This document shows positions 55,205-64,000 of a stretch of 64,000 nucleotides of DNA, in pieces. Below the pieces are notes generated by a model. The model searched no databases, was not told the origin of the DNA, and saw nothing but the letters and a program-made list of their open reading frames with translations. This DNA comes from Streptomyces sp. AJS327 (GTDB taxonomy: Bacteria > Actinomycetota > Actinomycetes > Streptomycetales > Streptomycetaceae). Every line of letters begins with the position of its first letter. Position 1 is the first letter of the stretch. The DNA is taken from NCBI RefSeq assembly GCF_013450295.1, contig NZ_SKBR01000004.1:124001-188000 (forward strand), written 5' to 3'. The position numbers and the translations under genes were made by a program.

Positions 55205-55465
55205 TCAGGCGCCGGACTGGCGCGAGTGCGGCGAGGAAGACGGGTGATCGTCGCCCTCGTCCTGGTTGTCGTACAGTTCCGCGTACCGTGCGTACGGGTC
55301 GTTGTCCAGCTCATCGTCCTCGAATCGATCACCCTTTGGCGACTGGTTCGATGTCGATGCGCCCAGCTCCTCCGCCAGCCGTGCGAGATCCGTCCCACCG
55401 CCGCTGTTGTACTTCAGCTGACGGGCGACTTTCGCCTGCTTGGCTTTGGCCCGGCCGCGCCCCAT
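55205..55465 (-). CDS. DUF3073 protein
   Basis: 86 residues, MGRGRAKAKQAKVARQLKY at the start and an acidic, disordered end (DDELDNDPYARYAELYDNQ). This small protein is found almost only in actinobacteria next to the purine genes; its function is unknown. Confidence 0.92.
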   Translation of the reverse strand: MGRGRAKAKQAKVARQLKYNSGGGTDLARLAEELGASTSNQSPKGDRFEDDELDNDPYARYAELYDNQDEGDDHPSSSPHSRQSGA

Positions 55466-55932
55466 GGCTCGACCCCCTCAACGACGGGACACCCTGGTCC
55501 CAGAGTCTTGACACGCGTTCATCATTCAGAGCCGCTCTCTCGAAGGAGAAGACCGGCTCACAGGGCCTCAACGGTACCTTCTTATCCGTCCGTACGGTAC
55601 GTCGCCCATCCCGCACCCGGCCTCCCACGCCCCTGGAGACCCCCTGTTCCCGCAGGTCAACACGGCTTTTACCGACTCTTAAGAGATCGACCCGCCCAGG
55701 GTAGTGAGAAGCCTCTCGTGGGCGGCGGGCCGTCCGCGCGCCGGGGGGACCCCGGAGGCGGCCGGGAGCCGGGCCCCGCGCACGGCCACCGCGCCCGAAC
55801 GGAACCGGACAGCGACCCCGGCGCGGAAGGGCCCGGGGCGACGCCGGGGTGACGGAACGGGGGTGACGGGAGCGGGCCGGGGCGGAGTGGTGTCTGCCCC
55901 GGCCCGCCCCCGGGATTCGCCGCCGTGCGGGG
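55466..55932. other. Intergenic region, no gene seen
   Basis: 467 bp upstream of the DUF3073 gene and downstream of valine dehydrogenase. It probably holds the DUF3073 promoter near 55500-55660 (comparatively AT-rich); the rest is GC-rich with no supported frame. Confidence 0.5.
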
Positions 55933-57126
55933 TCAGCCGAGCGTGGGGGCGCCCGGTCCGGATGGCATCCCCGGGCCCTCGGCCATCCGCTGCTCCGCGA
56001 GCCGGTCGGCGGCGGCCAGCGGCGGGACGCCGTCCCGCCGGGCGCGCTGGAAGATCTCCGTTGTGGTGTCGAAGATCTTTGCTGCCTTCGCTTTCGCACG
56101 CTCGAAGTTGAAGCCGTGCAGCTCGTCCGCGACCTGGATCACACCCCCGGAGTTGACCACGTAGTCCGGCGCGTAGAGCACGTCCCGGTCGGCGAGCGCC
56201 TTCTCCACCCCGGCGTGCGCCAGCTGGTTGTTGGCCGCCCCGCAGACGGCCCGGGCGGTGAGCACCGGCACCGTCTCGTCGTCCAGCGCCCCGCCGAGCG
56301 CGCAGGGCGCGTACACGTCGAGATCGGGACGGCGGATCAGCGCGTCGGTGCTCTCGACGACCGTCACCTCGGGGTGCTCCTCGCGCACCCGCCGCACCGA
56401 CTCCGCGCGCACGTCGGTGATCACGACCCGCGCCCCGTCGGCCAGGAGGTGGCCGACCAGGTGACGGCCGACCTTCCCGACGCCCGCGATCCCGACGGTG
56501 CGGCCGTGCAGCGTGGGCTTGTCCCACAGCTGCTCCGCGCTGGCCCGCATGCCCTGGAAGACGCCGTAGGCGGTGAGCACCGAGGAGTCGCCCGCGCCGC
56601 CCGCCTCCGGGCTGCGCCCGGTGGTCCAGCGGCACTCGCGCGCGACCACGTCCATGTCCTCGACGTAGGTGCCGACGTCGCAGGCGGTGACGTACCGCCC
56701 GTTGAGCGCCCGGACGGCCCGGCCGTAGGCGAGCAGCAGCTCCTCGCTCTTCTGGGTCTCCGGGTCGCCGATGATCACGCCCTTGCCGCCGCCGTGGTCC
56801 AGTCCGGCGAGCGCGTTCTTGTACGACATCCCGCGGGCGAGGTTCAGCGCGTCCAGCGCGGCGGCCTCCTCCGGGTCCTGCCCGCGGGCGGCCGCGTCCT
56901 CGTAGGCGTGGAAGCGGGTGCCGCCCAGCGCGGGGCCGAGCGCGGTCGAGTGGATGGCGATCACGGCCCGGAAGCCGCTCTCGCGCTCCTGGCACAGGAC
57001 GAGTTGCTCGTGGCCGCCCTGGTCGGAGTGGAAGAGGGTCCGCAGGACGTGGGTGCCGTGCGAACCGTGGACCGTCAGGGATTCGCCGGGCGCCCGGGGC
57101 ACCGGGGAAGGACGTACGTCAGTCAC
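55933..57126 (-). CDS. vdh: Leu/Val/Phe dehydrogenase (valine dehydrogenase)
   Basis: 397 residues. Glu/Leu/Val dehydrogenase family: catalytic Lys in GMSYKNALAGLDHGGGKGVI, NAD-binding GIAGVGKVGRHLVGHL, and GAANNQLA. It deaminates branched-chain amino acids to keto acids, supplying precursors for acyl-CoA starters in Streptomyces. The specific substrate (valine) is from the genus's usual enzyme at this locus, not from sequence alone. It is divergent from the gene at 57332. Confidence 0.88.
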   Translation of the reverse strand: MTDVRPSPVPRAPGESLTVHGSHGTHVLRTLFHSDQGGHEQLVLCQERESGFRAVIAIHSTALGPALGGTRFHAYEDAAARGQDPEEAAALDALNLARGMSYKNALAGLDHGGGKGVIIGDPETQKSEELLLAYGRAVRALNGRYVTACDVGTYVEDMDVVARECRWTTGRSPEAGGAGDSSVLTAYGVFQGMRASAEQLWDKPTLHGRTVGIAGVGKVGRHLVGHLLADGARVVITDVRAESVRRVREEHPEVTVVESTDALIRRPDLDVYAPCALGGALDDETVPVLTARAVCGAANNQLAHAGVEKALADRDVLYAPDYVVNSGGVIQVADELHGFNFERAKAKAAKIFDTTTEIFQRARRDGVPPLAAADRLAEQRMAEGPGMPSGPGAPTLG

Positions 57127-57331
57127 GGTGGTGACTCCTGAAGTCGCGAAGGACGCCCTCCGTGGGTGAGGAGGGCCTGGCGGCCCCCGAGTTGGCGATT
57201 CCGGGGGCGTCCCAGCAGCGTACGACCTGCGGCCCGAGGCATCGTTGCGGTGCCACGATCGAGGTAGTCAACTGTCTGCGGGCGCCGGTCCGAGGGCCCG
57301 TGAACCGGCATCGATCAGTGGAGGATGCACG

Positions 57332-58207
57332 TTGGCTCAGAAGGCGTCGGTCGCTGCCCCGTACGCGGCCTATCTGCGGGTGTACGAGCCGCTGGCCGCG
57401 TTCCCCGAGCCCGAGCGCGCGCACTGGGTGCGGTACGCCAAGCGCGAGGACCTGCCCAGCGCGCAGGAGGAGATCGGCAGATCGCTCGCCGCCCTGCTGC
57501 CGGTGCCGCCGGAGGCAGTGCCGGTCCGGGAGAGCGCGGACGCGTTCGTCGCCGAGGTCGACGGCGTGACCTGCGTCTGCCCCTGGCGGACCCGGCTGCG
57601 GGGCTGGCAGTCCATGGCCGCGCTCAGCCAGGCCGCCGGAGAGCGGGAGCTGGAGCTGCCGCCCGCGGTGCTGGACGCCGCGCTGCCGCCGGTGGTGCGC
57701 CGCCAGGCGGCGGTCGACTACGAACGGTGGCTGCGCCGCAACCCGGAGGCGCGGCCCTGGATCCGCACGGCGCTGTGGCATGTGCCCGTCCGGTGGTTCG
57801 TTCTCTTTTCCGGTGAGGAGAAGGAGTTTGCGAAGACGGAATCGGGTGAGGAGAGCCGTCAGCAGTTCGTCCTCCGCTACCGGACGCCGATGGTGCAGGC
57901 GAGGCGCCGCCTCGCTCGTGGTCTGAAGGTGCTCCGCGAGGAGTTGGAGGAGGGGCCGCTCGTCGACGGCCTGGTAGATGTGGGGCGCTGGCTGGAGGAG
58001 TTCCATCCGCGCTCGCTCGTCGAACTGGACTACGGCGGCCTGGTGCACGCGATCCCCGAGAAGCGGCTGGCCGAGGACCACTCGGCGGCCGACGTCGCGG
58101 AGGGCATCGCGGCGCTCAGGGAGGGTGACGGCGAACGAGCCGGCGCGGCGTACGAGCGGCTGACCGACCGCTGGGCGACGGTGCGCGAGCTTCAGTTCGC
58201 CAGCTGA
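57332..58207 (+). CDS. Conserved actinobacterial hypothetical protein
   Basis: 291 residues from a TTG with GGAGGATGCACG before it (MAQKASVAAPYAAYLRVYEP). Soluble, with WLRRNPEARPWIRTALWHVPVRWFVLF in the middle, a charged helical half and LVELDYGGLVHAIPEKRLAEDHSAADVAEGI near the end. Conserved between vdh and bldC in Streptomyces; no function is known. Confidence 0.82.
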   Translation: MAQKASVAAPYAAYLRVYEPLAAFPEPERAHWVRYAKREDLPSAQEEIGRSLAALLPVPPEAVPVRESADAFVAEVDGVTCVCPWRTRLRGWQSMAALSQAAGERELELPPAVLDAALPPVVRRQAAVDYERWLRRNPEARPWIRTALWHVPVRWFVLFSGEEKEFAKTESGEESRQQFVLRYRTPMVQARRRLARGLKVLREELEEGPLVDGLVDVGRWLEEFHPRSLVELDYGGLVHAIPEKRLAEDHSAADVAEGIAALREGDGERAGAAYERLTDRWATVRELQFAS

Positions 58208-58686
58208 CCGGGGGAACACCTCAGGGACGTTGCGGGACGAGGGGGACCTATGTCCCGAACCGGGCTATTGCCTCAAGCGTGATGGATAGCACGTACCTGG
58301 GTCTTGCTCCCACGGCTACTCCTCGTGTCAAAATAGGACAAGGAGTTCGCACAGAACTCCTTCCGTCCGAGTAAGGGTGGAAACATCGGTATTGCCCTCC
58401 TTGGTGGGACTGATGGCCTCTGCTTCGTGTGTGACTGATCGTTACGGCGGGGTAACTGTCCGCTATGACACGGTCCATCAGGATCCGTCGAGGTTGAACA
58501 CCTGAGAGGGCAATTCCATCGGTTTGGCCGCTGTGGCTGGACAGATGGTGTAGTTGTAGTGCCGAGGACAAGCCGTTCGTCCTATAACCGACTCGACCCG
58601 CGTGCGCCATTTCGGGCAACGCGGGTCAAGGTGCAGAATTTAGAGGAAAGAACCGTGATGGTTCGGTTCTCCCGAGGAGGCCGCTC
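58208..58686 (+). promoter_or_regulatory. Upstream region of bldC
   Basis: 480 bp without a gene. It is lower in GC than its surroundings and contains a stem-loop (GACCCGCGT / ACGCGGGTC, 58595-58627) and GAACCGTGATGGTTCGGTTC at 58650-58670. Long upstream regions with structure fit a developmentally regulated gene; no single promoter box is certain. Confidence 0.5.
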
Positions 58687-58893
58687 ATGACCGCTCGCAC
58701 CCCTGATGCCGAGCCGCTGTTGACCCCGGCTGAGGTCGCCACGATGTTCCGTGTGGACCCCAAGACGGTCACGCGCTGGGCAAAGGCGGGCAAGCTTACG
58801 TCCATCCGCACGCTCGGCGGGCACCGTCGTTACCGCGAGGCGGAGGTACGTGCACTGCTCGCGGGGATTCCGCAGCAGCGCAGCGAGGCTTGA
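58687..58893 (+). CDS. bldC: BldC developmental regulator
   Basis: 68 residues; GAGGAGG before the ATG. MerR-like winged HTH without effector domain: LLTPAEVATMFRVDPKTVTRWAKAGKLTSIRTLGGHRRYREAE. BldC binds direct repeats cooperatively and delays development in Streptomyces. Confidence 0.96.
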   Translation: MTARTPDAEPLLTPAEVATMFRVDPKTVTRWAKAGKLTSIRTLGGHRRYREAEVRALLAGIPQQRSEA

Positions 58894-59000
58894 TCAGGCG
58901 CAACACCGCAGAACGGGCGATTGACGGTCCCCACGCCGGGTAATCGCCACCCCGCACCACACGTCGGGTCACTGCCCCAATCAGTGCTTGGACGTCAATC

Positions 59001-59034
59001 GCGCTGGACTCCGCCGGGTCCAGCGCGGTTTTTT
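59001..59034 (+). terminator. Terminator of bldC
   Basis: GCGCTGGAC / GTCCAGCGC stem, then GGTTTTTTG; a textbook intrinsic terminator about 110 bp after bldC. Confidence 0.92.
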
Positions 59035-60167
59035 GTGCCCCGGGGCCGGTCAGCCGGGTGGGCGGAGGGCCGTGTCCGAGGTGCGGGCGCGGGTGGGGTG
59101 GGCCGCGCGGACGGCGTCGGGGATGCCGTCGGACGGCACCGAGTGCCGTGTGAATGACGCGAGTTGGGGACGCGCGGCGTCGCGCCGGGGGGAGTCGCCG
59201 GGGGGTGGTGCGCTTCGTCGGACGGTAGTGCAATGGCACATATTAAATTGATGAGGTGTGGCGCCGGGTTGAGATCGCCTGCTTCGTGGGGGATTTTCGT
59301 GACACCCGTCACGTCTCCGTACTCTTGTTGTGCGTGCCCGTCATGCGGTAGTGGCGCCCCGGTGGGCTGGTCCCGCCGTCCCCCGGGCGACGTCCAACTC
59401 GCCCTTCCCCACCGCCTCTTGAATATGCGCGCGGCCTCACTTCGGGCTCCGGTGGCGCGCCCCGCGTCACCCCCGCGCCGGACGCCGGGCCTCGGGTGTC
59501 CAGGGCGCGCCCGCGGGTACCGCCCGCCCTGGCGGCCGGGCGTGCTCCGGGCAGTGCCGCCTCACATGTCGGTGCCGGGAGATAACGGGAGGGCGGGTCC
59601 GCGGCGGCGTCCGCGTCCCGTGCCGCCCCGGCGGCGTGGGGTCCGTCGTCATCGCGGTCGCCTCCTCCTCGTGCTCGCGCGGCGGTGCCGCTGAACGGCC
59701 CCTGGGGCCTTCGGGCTTGGTGGGGGCTCGGGAGAGGAGTACCCACCGGCCGGTGGCCCGTACCCGCACGGGCCGGACGGGTTCGCTTTCCTCTCTCCTT
59801 CCTCCTGCGCCGCCCGCGCCCCTTCTGTTTCCGCCGTCCCGGTCGCGGTGATGGCCGCGTGTCCGCCGTGCGCCCCCGGGAGTGCTCCCGTCACCCCCGG
59901 CGCGCGGGCGGAGGGCGCGGGGTGGACCGGGGGGAGGGGACGGGACGGGGGGAGCGGCGGCGTGCGTGATGCGAGGCGCGCGTGAACGGCCCGAGGGCGG
60001 GCGCCGACCGCCCGCCGCTCGTCGGGCGGGCGGAGCCGCCCGCCGGGACGGACGGGAACCGCCCGCCGGGGCGTCGAGAGTCGACGGCCCCGGTGTCGGG
60101 GGCGGTTCGAGGGGCGGGGCGGCTGCCCGGGCGGGGAGCGGAGTCGGGAGAAGGGGAGTCCGCACGT
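59035..60167. other. GC-rich gap, no gene seen
   Basis: 1.1 kb. A short AT-richer island at 59225-59340 (CACATATTAAATTGATG) may be a promoter or a former insertion point; the remainder is G/C-rich with all frames open and no coding bias. Confidence 0.5.
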
Positions 60168-60204
60168 GGAAGCGCCCGTTCCCCAGGGGGGAACGGGCGC
60201 TTCC
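60168..60204 (-). terminator. Terminator after tRNA-Asp
   Basis: GGAAGCGCCCGTTCCCC pairs with GGGGAACGGGCGCTTCC almost without loop, just past the 3' end of the minus-strand tRNA. Confidence 0.85.
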
Positions 60205-60213
60205 GAATCACTG

Positions 60214-60288
60214 CGGTCCTGACGGGATTTGAACCCGCGGCCTCCACCTTGACAGGGTGGCGAGCACTCCAAACTGCTCCACAGGACC
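60214..60288 (-). tRNA. tRNA-Asp(GTC)
   Basis: Minus strand cloverleaf: acceptor GGTCCTG/CAGGACC, anticodon loop CTGTCAA (anticodon GTC), T arm GTTCAAATC, discriminator G as expected for Asp. Confidence 0.93.
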
Positions 60289-60367
60289 TCGCTGCGCGCT
60301 CGGCGCGAGACGAGACTCTACAGCAGGTCAGACGGTGAGAGCGAACTCACGCTGCGCGTCCGGCCGG

Positions 60368-63300
60368 TCACGCCCCGGCGGGAGCCGCCGCGTCGACCGC
60401 CTTCCTGATGCGCTTGTCGGAGATCGGATACGCGGTACCCAGGGCGTGCGCGAAGTAGCTGACCCGCAGCTCCTCCACCATCCAGCGGATGTCCCGCGCC
60501 GCCTTCGGCACCGGACGCCCCGGCGGGAACTGCTCCAGCAGCCACAGGTACTCGTCGCGCATCTCCAGGACCTTCGCCATCCGGGTGCGGTCGCGCTCGG
60601 CCTGGTGCGGCAGTTGCTGGAGCCTGCGGTCGGCGGCGACCAGGTAGCGCAGCAGGTCCGGCAGCCGCGCCACGCCGTGCGCGGTGACGAACCCCGGGCA
60701 GATCAGCTCGGACAGCTGCCGCCGCACGTCGGCCACCGACTCCGCCAGCACCGGGCTGCCGAGGGACCGCAGTCGGTCCTCGCAGGAGTGCCAGGCCGCC
60801 ATCACCTCCCGCACCCGGTGGACCGTCTTCACGGTGGCGTCCACCAGATCGGCCCGGACCGCCTCGAAGAGCTTGCGGAACGCCTCCTCGTCCCACGCCG
60901 GGCCGCCGTGCGCGGCGATCAGCCGGTCGGCGGAGGCCGCGACACAGTCCTCGAACAGCGCCTGCACGCTGCCGTGCGGCGACCGGGAGAGCGCCAGCTT
61001 CTCCACGTTGCTCAGCTTCGACTGCGCGAACTTCGCGGGATCCGACGGGAGGTTCAGCAGGATCAGCCGCCGGGTGCCCGGCCACATCGCCCGCCGCTGC
61101 TCCTCCTCGGTGTCGAAGAGCCGCACGGCGACCGAGGTGCCCTCGTCCACCAGCGCCGGATACGCGCGGACCGGCTGTCCCCCGGCCGAACGGGACTCGA
61201 AGGCGCGCGGCAGCGAGCCGAGCGTCCAGGAGGTGAGCCCGGTCCGCTGGGTGGGGGAGGCGGCCGTCGCCTCCTCGGGCGCGCCCGGACGGGGCTGTGC
61301 GCCCTTCTCCGCGGCGCGCGCGGCCGCCCGCGCCCGGGACCGCTCCGCCGAGTCGAACGCCTGCGAAATCGCCTGCTGCGTATGGGACTTGAGCCGGAGC
61401 TGTAGCTCCTCGACGTCCTTGCCCTCGACGTCCCGCGCGGCGCGCGGCCCCTGGGCGGTCTGTGAACTCCCGGCGCCGCGACCGCCGTTGGCGTCCTGCT
61501 TGCCGCCTCCCCGGGGCGGACGCCGCTCGTCCGTCACCCGGAAGGTCACCTTGAGGTGGTCCGGCACCTTCGCGAGGTCGAAGTCCGACGCGGCCACCGG
61601 CACGCCCACCATCCGGCGCAACTCCCGTGCGAGGACGGTGGTCAGCGGCTCGTCCGACGGGACCTCACCGCCCTCGGAGACCACTCTCAGGAATCGCTGG
61701 GCGACGTCGGGGGCCGGCACGTAGTGCCGCCGGACCGGCTTGGGAAGCGACCTGATCAACTCCGTCACCAGGTCCGCGCGCAGCCCCGGAATCTGCCAGT
61801 CGAAGCCCCGCGCCGAGACCTGGTTCAGCACCTGGAGCGGGACGTGCACCGTGACGCCGTCCGCGTCCGTACCCGGCTCGAACTGGTAGGTCACCCGCAG
61901 CGTCAGGCCGTTCTGCCGCCAGACGTCCGGGTAGTCCTCCTTGCTGACCTCTCCCGCCCGCTCGTTGACCAGCATCTCCGGGGAGAAGGTGAGCAACTCC
62001 GGTTCGGTGCGCCGCTGGTTCTTCCACCAGGCGTCGAAGTGCGCGCCGGAGACGATGTGTTCGGGGATGCGCTGGTCGTAGAAGTCGTAGAGCGCCTCGT
62101 CGTCGACCATGATGTCGCGGCGGCGGGCGCGGTGTTCGAGGTCCTCGACCTCGTCGAGCAACTTCCGGTTGTCGCTGAAGAAGGCGTGGTGCGTGCGCCA
62201 GTCACCCTCCACCAGCGCGTGCCGGATGAACAGGTCCCGGCTGGTCTCCGCGTCGATCCGGCCGTAGTTGACCTTGCGCTGGGCCACGATCGGCACGCCG
62301 TACAGCGTCACCCGCTCGTACGCCATCACCGCGGCCTGCTTCTGCTCCCAGTGCGGCTCGCTGTAGACCCGCTTCACCAGGTGCCGCGCCAGCCGCTCGA
62401 CCCACTCCGGCTCGACCCGCGCGTTCACCCGCGCCCACAGCCGCGAGGTCTCCACCAGCTCGGCCGACATCACCCAGCGCGGGGGGCGCCTGAACAACGC
62501 CGAACCGGGGAAGATGGCGAACTTCGAGCCGCGCGCCCCCAGATACTCGTTCTTCTCGCCGTCCTTCAGCCCCACATGGGACAACAGGCCGGACAGCAGG
62601 GCCTGGTGGATCGCGTCCGGAGTCGCCTCCTGCTCACTCGGCCGGATCCCCATCGTCCGTGCCACCTGGCGCAGTTGGGCGAAAATGTCCTGCCACTCAC
62701 GTATCCGCAGATAGTTCAGGAACTCCGAGCGGCACATCCGGCGGAACGCGGAGGAGGACAACTCCCGTTGCTGCTCCCGGACATAGCGCCACAGGTTGAG
62801 GAACGAGAGGAAGTCGCCGCTCTCGTCCGCGAAGCGGGCGTGGTGCTCGTCCGCCTGCTGCTGCTTGTCGGCTGGACGCTCTCGCGGGTCCTGGATGGAC
62901 AGCGCCGCGACGATGACCATCACCTCGCGCGCGCAGCCGAGTTCGTCCGCCTCCAGCACCATCCGGGCCAGCCGGGGGTCGACCGGGAGCTGCGCCAGCC
63001 GTCGGCCCGACTTCGTCAGCCGCTGCCCACCCTTGACGCCCTTGCGCGGCGCCTCCAACGCATGCAGTTCCTCCAGCAGTTGGACGCCCGCCTTGACGCT
63101 GCGCGGGTCCGGCGGATCGATGAACGGGAACCGTTCGACCTCCCCCAGCCCCGCCGCCGTCATCTGGAGGATGACCGACGCCAGGTTGGTGCGCAGGATC
63201 TCCGGATCGGTGAACTCCGGGCGGGACAGGAAGTCGTCCTCGGAGTACAGCCGGACGCAGACACCGTCCGAGGTGCGCCCGCACCGGCCCTTCCGCTGGT

Positions 63301-64000
63301 TGGCGCTGGCCTGGCTGATCGCCTCGATCGGCAGCCGCTGCACCTTCGTCCGGTGGCTGTACCGGGAGATCCGCGCGGTGCCGGGGTCGATGACGTACTT
63401 GATGCCGGGCACGGTGAGCGAGGTCTCGGCGACGTTGGTCGCCAGGACGACACGGCGCCCGCTGTGCCGCTGGAACACCCGGTGCTGCTCGGAGTGCGAG
63501 AGCCGGGCGTAGAGCGGGAGGATCTCCGTCTCCTGCGCCAACGCCCCCCCGGCGCGGGACAGTTGTTTCTGAAGCGCGTCCTCGGTGTCCCGGATCTCCC
63601 GCTCACCGGAGAGGAAGACGAGGATGTCCCCCGGCCCCTCCGCGCGCAGCTCCTCCACCGCCTCGCAGATCGCCGTCGTCTGATCCCGGTCGCGTTCGCC
63701 CTTCCGCGACCCGGAACCCTCCGGGCCTTCCGGCTCCTCCGTGACCTCCACCAGCGGCCGGTAGCGCACCTCCACCGGATACGTCCGCCCGCTCACCTCG
63801 ATGATCGGCGCGAACGGCGAGGCGCCCTCCGCCTCGCGCGCCCCCGGCTCCGCTCCGTCCCGCTGCTCCGGGACCGCCCCCGGGCCCGAGAACCCCGCGG
63901 ACCCCGGCGCCGCCTCCCGGCCCGGCCCGTCCGCCGTCTCCGGCCCGGCCGTCCCCGGCCCTGGGGCCTCGCGTCCGTCCGCCGTCTCCGGCCCGGCGTC
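60368..64000 (-). CDS. hrpA: HrpA-type ATP-dependent RNA helicase (5' end outside window)
   Basis: About 1210 residues are visible and the frame runs off the right edge. Present: the RecA2 domain of DEAH helicases (ILVFLSGEREIRDTEDAL, VVLATNVAETSLTVPGI, QRKGRCGRTSDG), the HA2 domain (ARMVLEADELGCAREVMVIVAAL) and the long C-terminal DUF3418 region that marks HrpA. HrpA rescues stalled ribosomes and processes mRNA in other bacteria. A low-complexity, Ala/Gly/Pro/Glu-rich insert (about 63790-64000) lies between RecA1 and RecA2; it contains a repeated GPETADG unit, unusual for the family. Internal ATGs are not the start. Confidence 0.93.
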   Translation of the reverse strand, partial: DAGPETADGREAPGPGTAGPETADGPGREAAPGSAGFSGPGAVPEQRDGAEPGAREAEGASPFAPIIEVSGRTYPVEVRYRPLVEVTEEPEGPEGSGSRKGERDRDQTTAICEAVEELRAEGPGDILVFLSGEREIRDTEDALQKQLSRAGGALAQETEILPLYARLSHSEQHRVFQRHSGRRVVLATNVAETSLTVPGIKYVIDPGTARISRYSHRTKVQRLPIEAISQASANQRKGRCGRTSDGVCVRLYSEDDFLSRPEFTDPEILRTNLASVILQMTAAGLGEVERFPFIDPPDPRSVKAGVQLLEELHALEAPRKGVKGGQRLTKSGRRLAQLPVDPRLARMVLEADELGCAREVMVIVAALSIQDPRERPADKQQQADEHHARFADESGDFLSFLNLWRYVREQQRELSSSAFRRMCRSEFLNYLRIREWQDIFAQLRQVARTMGIRPSEQEATPDAIHQALLSGLLSHVGLKDGEKNEYLGARGSKFAIFPGSALFRRPPRWVMSAELVETSRLWARVNARVEPEWVERLARHLVKRVYSEPHWEQKQAAVMAYERVTLYGVPIVAQRKVNYGRIDAETSRDLFIRHALVEGDWRTHHAFFSDNRKLLDEVEDLEHRARRRDIMVDDEALYDFYDQRIPEHIVSGAHFDAWWKNQRRTEPELLTFSPEMLVNERAGEVSKEDYPDVWRQNGLTLRVTYQFEPGTDADGVTVHVPLQVLNQVSARGFDWQIPGLRADLVTELIRSLPKPVRRHYVPAPDVAQRFLRVVSEGGEVPSDEPLTTVLARELRRMVGVPVAASDFDLAKVPDHLKVTFRVTDERRPPRGGGKQDANGGRGAGSSQTAQGPRAARDVEGKDVEELQLRLKSHTQQAISQAFDSAERSRARAAARAAEKGAQPRPGAPEEATAASPTQRTGLTSWTLGSLPRAFESRSAGGQPVRAYPALVDEGTSVAVRLFDTEEEQRRAMWPGTRRLILLNLPSDPAKFAQSKLSNVEKLALSRSPHGSVQALFEDCVAASADRLIAAHGGPAWDEEAFRKLFEAVRADLVDATVKTVHRVREVMAAWHSCEDRLRSLGSPVLAESVADVRRQLSELICPGFVTAHGVARLPDLLRYLVAADRRLQQLPHQAERDRTRMAKVLEMRDEYLWLLEQFPPGRPVPKAARDIRWMVEELRVSYFAHALGTAYPISDKRIRKAVDAAAPAGA

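Noticed and set aside
59035..60167. Small genes between bldC and tRNA-Asp
   Set aside because: No frame shows both coding bias and a ribosome site.
60368..63796. HrpA starting at the internal Met at 63796
   Set aside because: RecA1 would be missing; the frame continues without stop to the window edge.

Overview
The window looks like about 64 kb of a Streptomyces-type actinomycete chromosome. It is very GC-rich, with strong third-position G/C bias, many GTG/TTG starts and many 4-bp start/stop overlaps. It also carries actinomycete markers: bldC, lsr2, a DUF3073 gene, mycothiol-linked maleylpyruvate-isomerase-family genes, and a split purS-purQ-purL / purF-purM locus. From about 44 kb to the right end the content is conserved core chromosome. 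The first 44 kb is accessory and dominated by peptide biosynthesis, export and mobile DNA.

Left edge (1-5.05 kb, minus strand): two ~61-residue peptides that share a G(S/A)PVL(A/G)TPAV motif, an HTTM membrane domain fused to an alpha/beta hydrolase, a SdpA-like membrane-anchored protein, and a TMD-NBD ABC exporter. All lie behind one promoter region. This resembles the SdpABC toxin-maturation logic but has a new architecture, and it is my main candidate for an undescribed system. An ~80-bp promoter/operator element in front of it recurs at 38.8 kb.

6-34.3 kb holds a dispersed class V lanthipeptide-type locus. Its parts are a pair of M16 peptidases (7.0-9.9 kb), a LanK/TvaC-like kinase and a HopA1/LanY-like cyclase (10.0-12.1 kb), and eight small precursor genes (23.2-25.8 kb) with a common leader TDQL(L/I)AGY(T/A)AYTSA(E/D)(E/D)FG. 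Further right are an ABC-2 transporter (29.4-31.1 kb), an LLM/F420-type reductase (LxmJ-like, D-Ala formation), a LanD/TvaF-like flavoprotein decarboxylase, and a LanX/TvaE-like degenerate kinase (31.3-34.3 kb). Expected chemistry is phosphorylation, elimination, cyclisation, reduction of dehydroalanine and AviCys formation at the C-terminal Cys, followed by M16 leader removal. Six precursors end in Cys; two lack Cys entirely.

An insertion of low-GC DNA sits between the modification genes and the precursors. A 3.66-kb element (16930-20592) is bounded by two inverted ~240-bp ISAs1-derived deletion elements and flanked by a 9-bp target duplication. It splits a phospholipase-D-like gene and carries an EACC1 gene plus a caspase-like protease, a conflict/defence-type pair. 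Upstream of it is a WXG100-like / DUF1023 hydrolase / lipoprotein cassette.

34.7-44 kb: SdpI-family and SRPBCC proteins; a TetR-MFS-SDR unit with matching palindromic operators; an IS3-family remnant; and a NarL/DesK-type two-component system with an ABC-2 drug-efflux pair. 44.3-64 kb: two tRNA-Gly genes, lsr2, purSQL, a PH-domain protein, a mycothiol-linked enzyme, purF, purM, a DUF3073 gene, valine dehydrogenase, bldC, tRNA-Asp and the 3' part of hrpA. Several GC-rich intergenic stretches hold no convincing genes.
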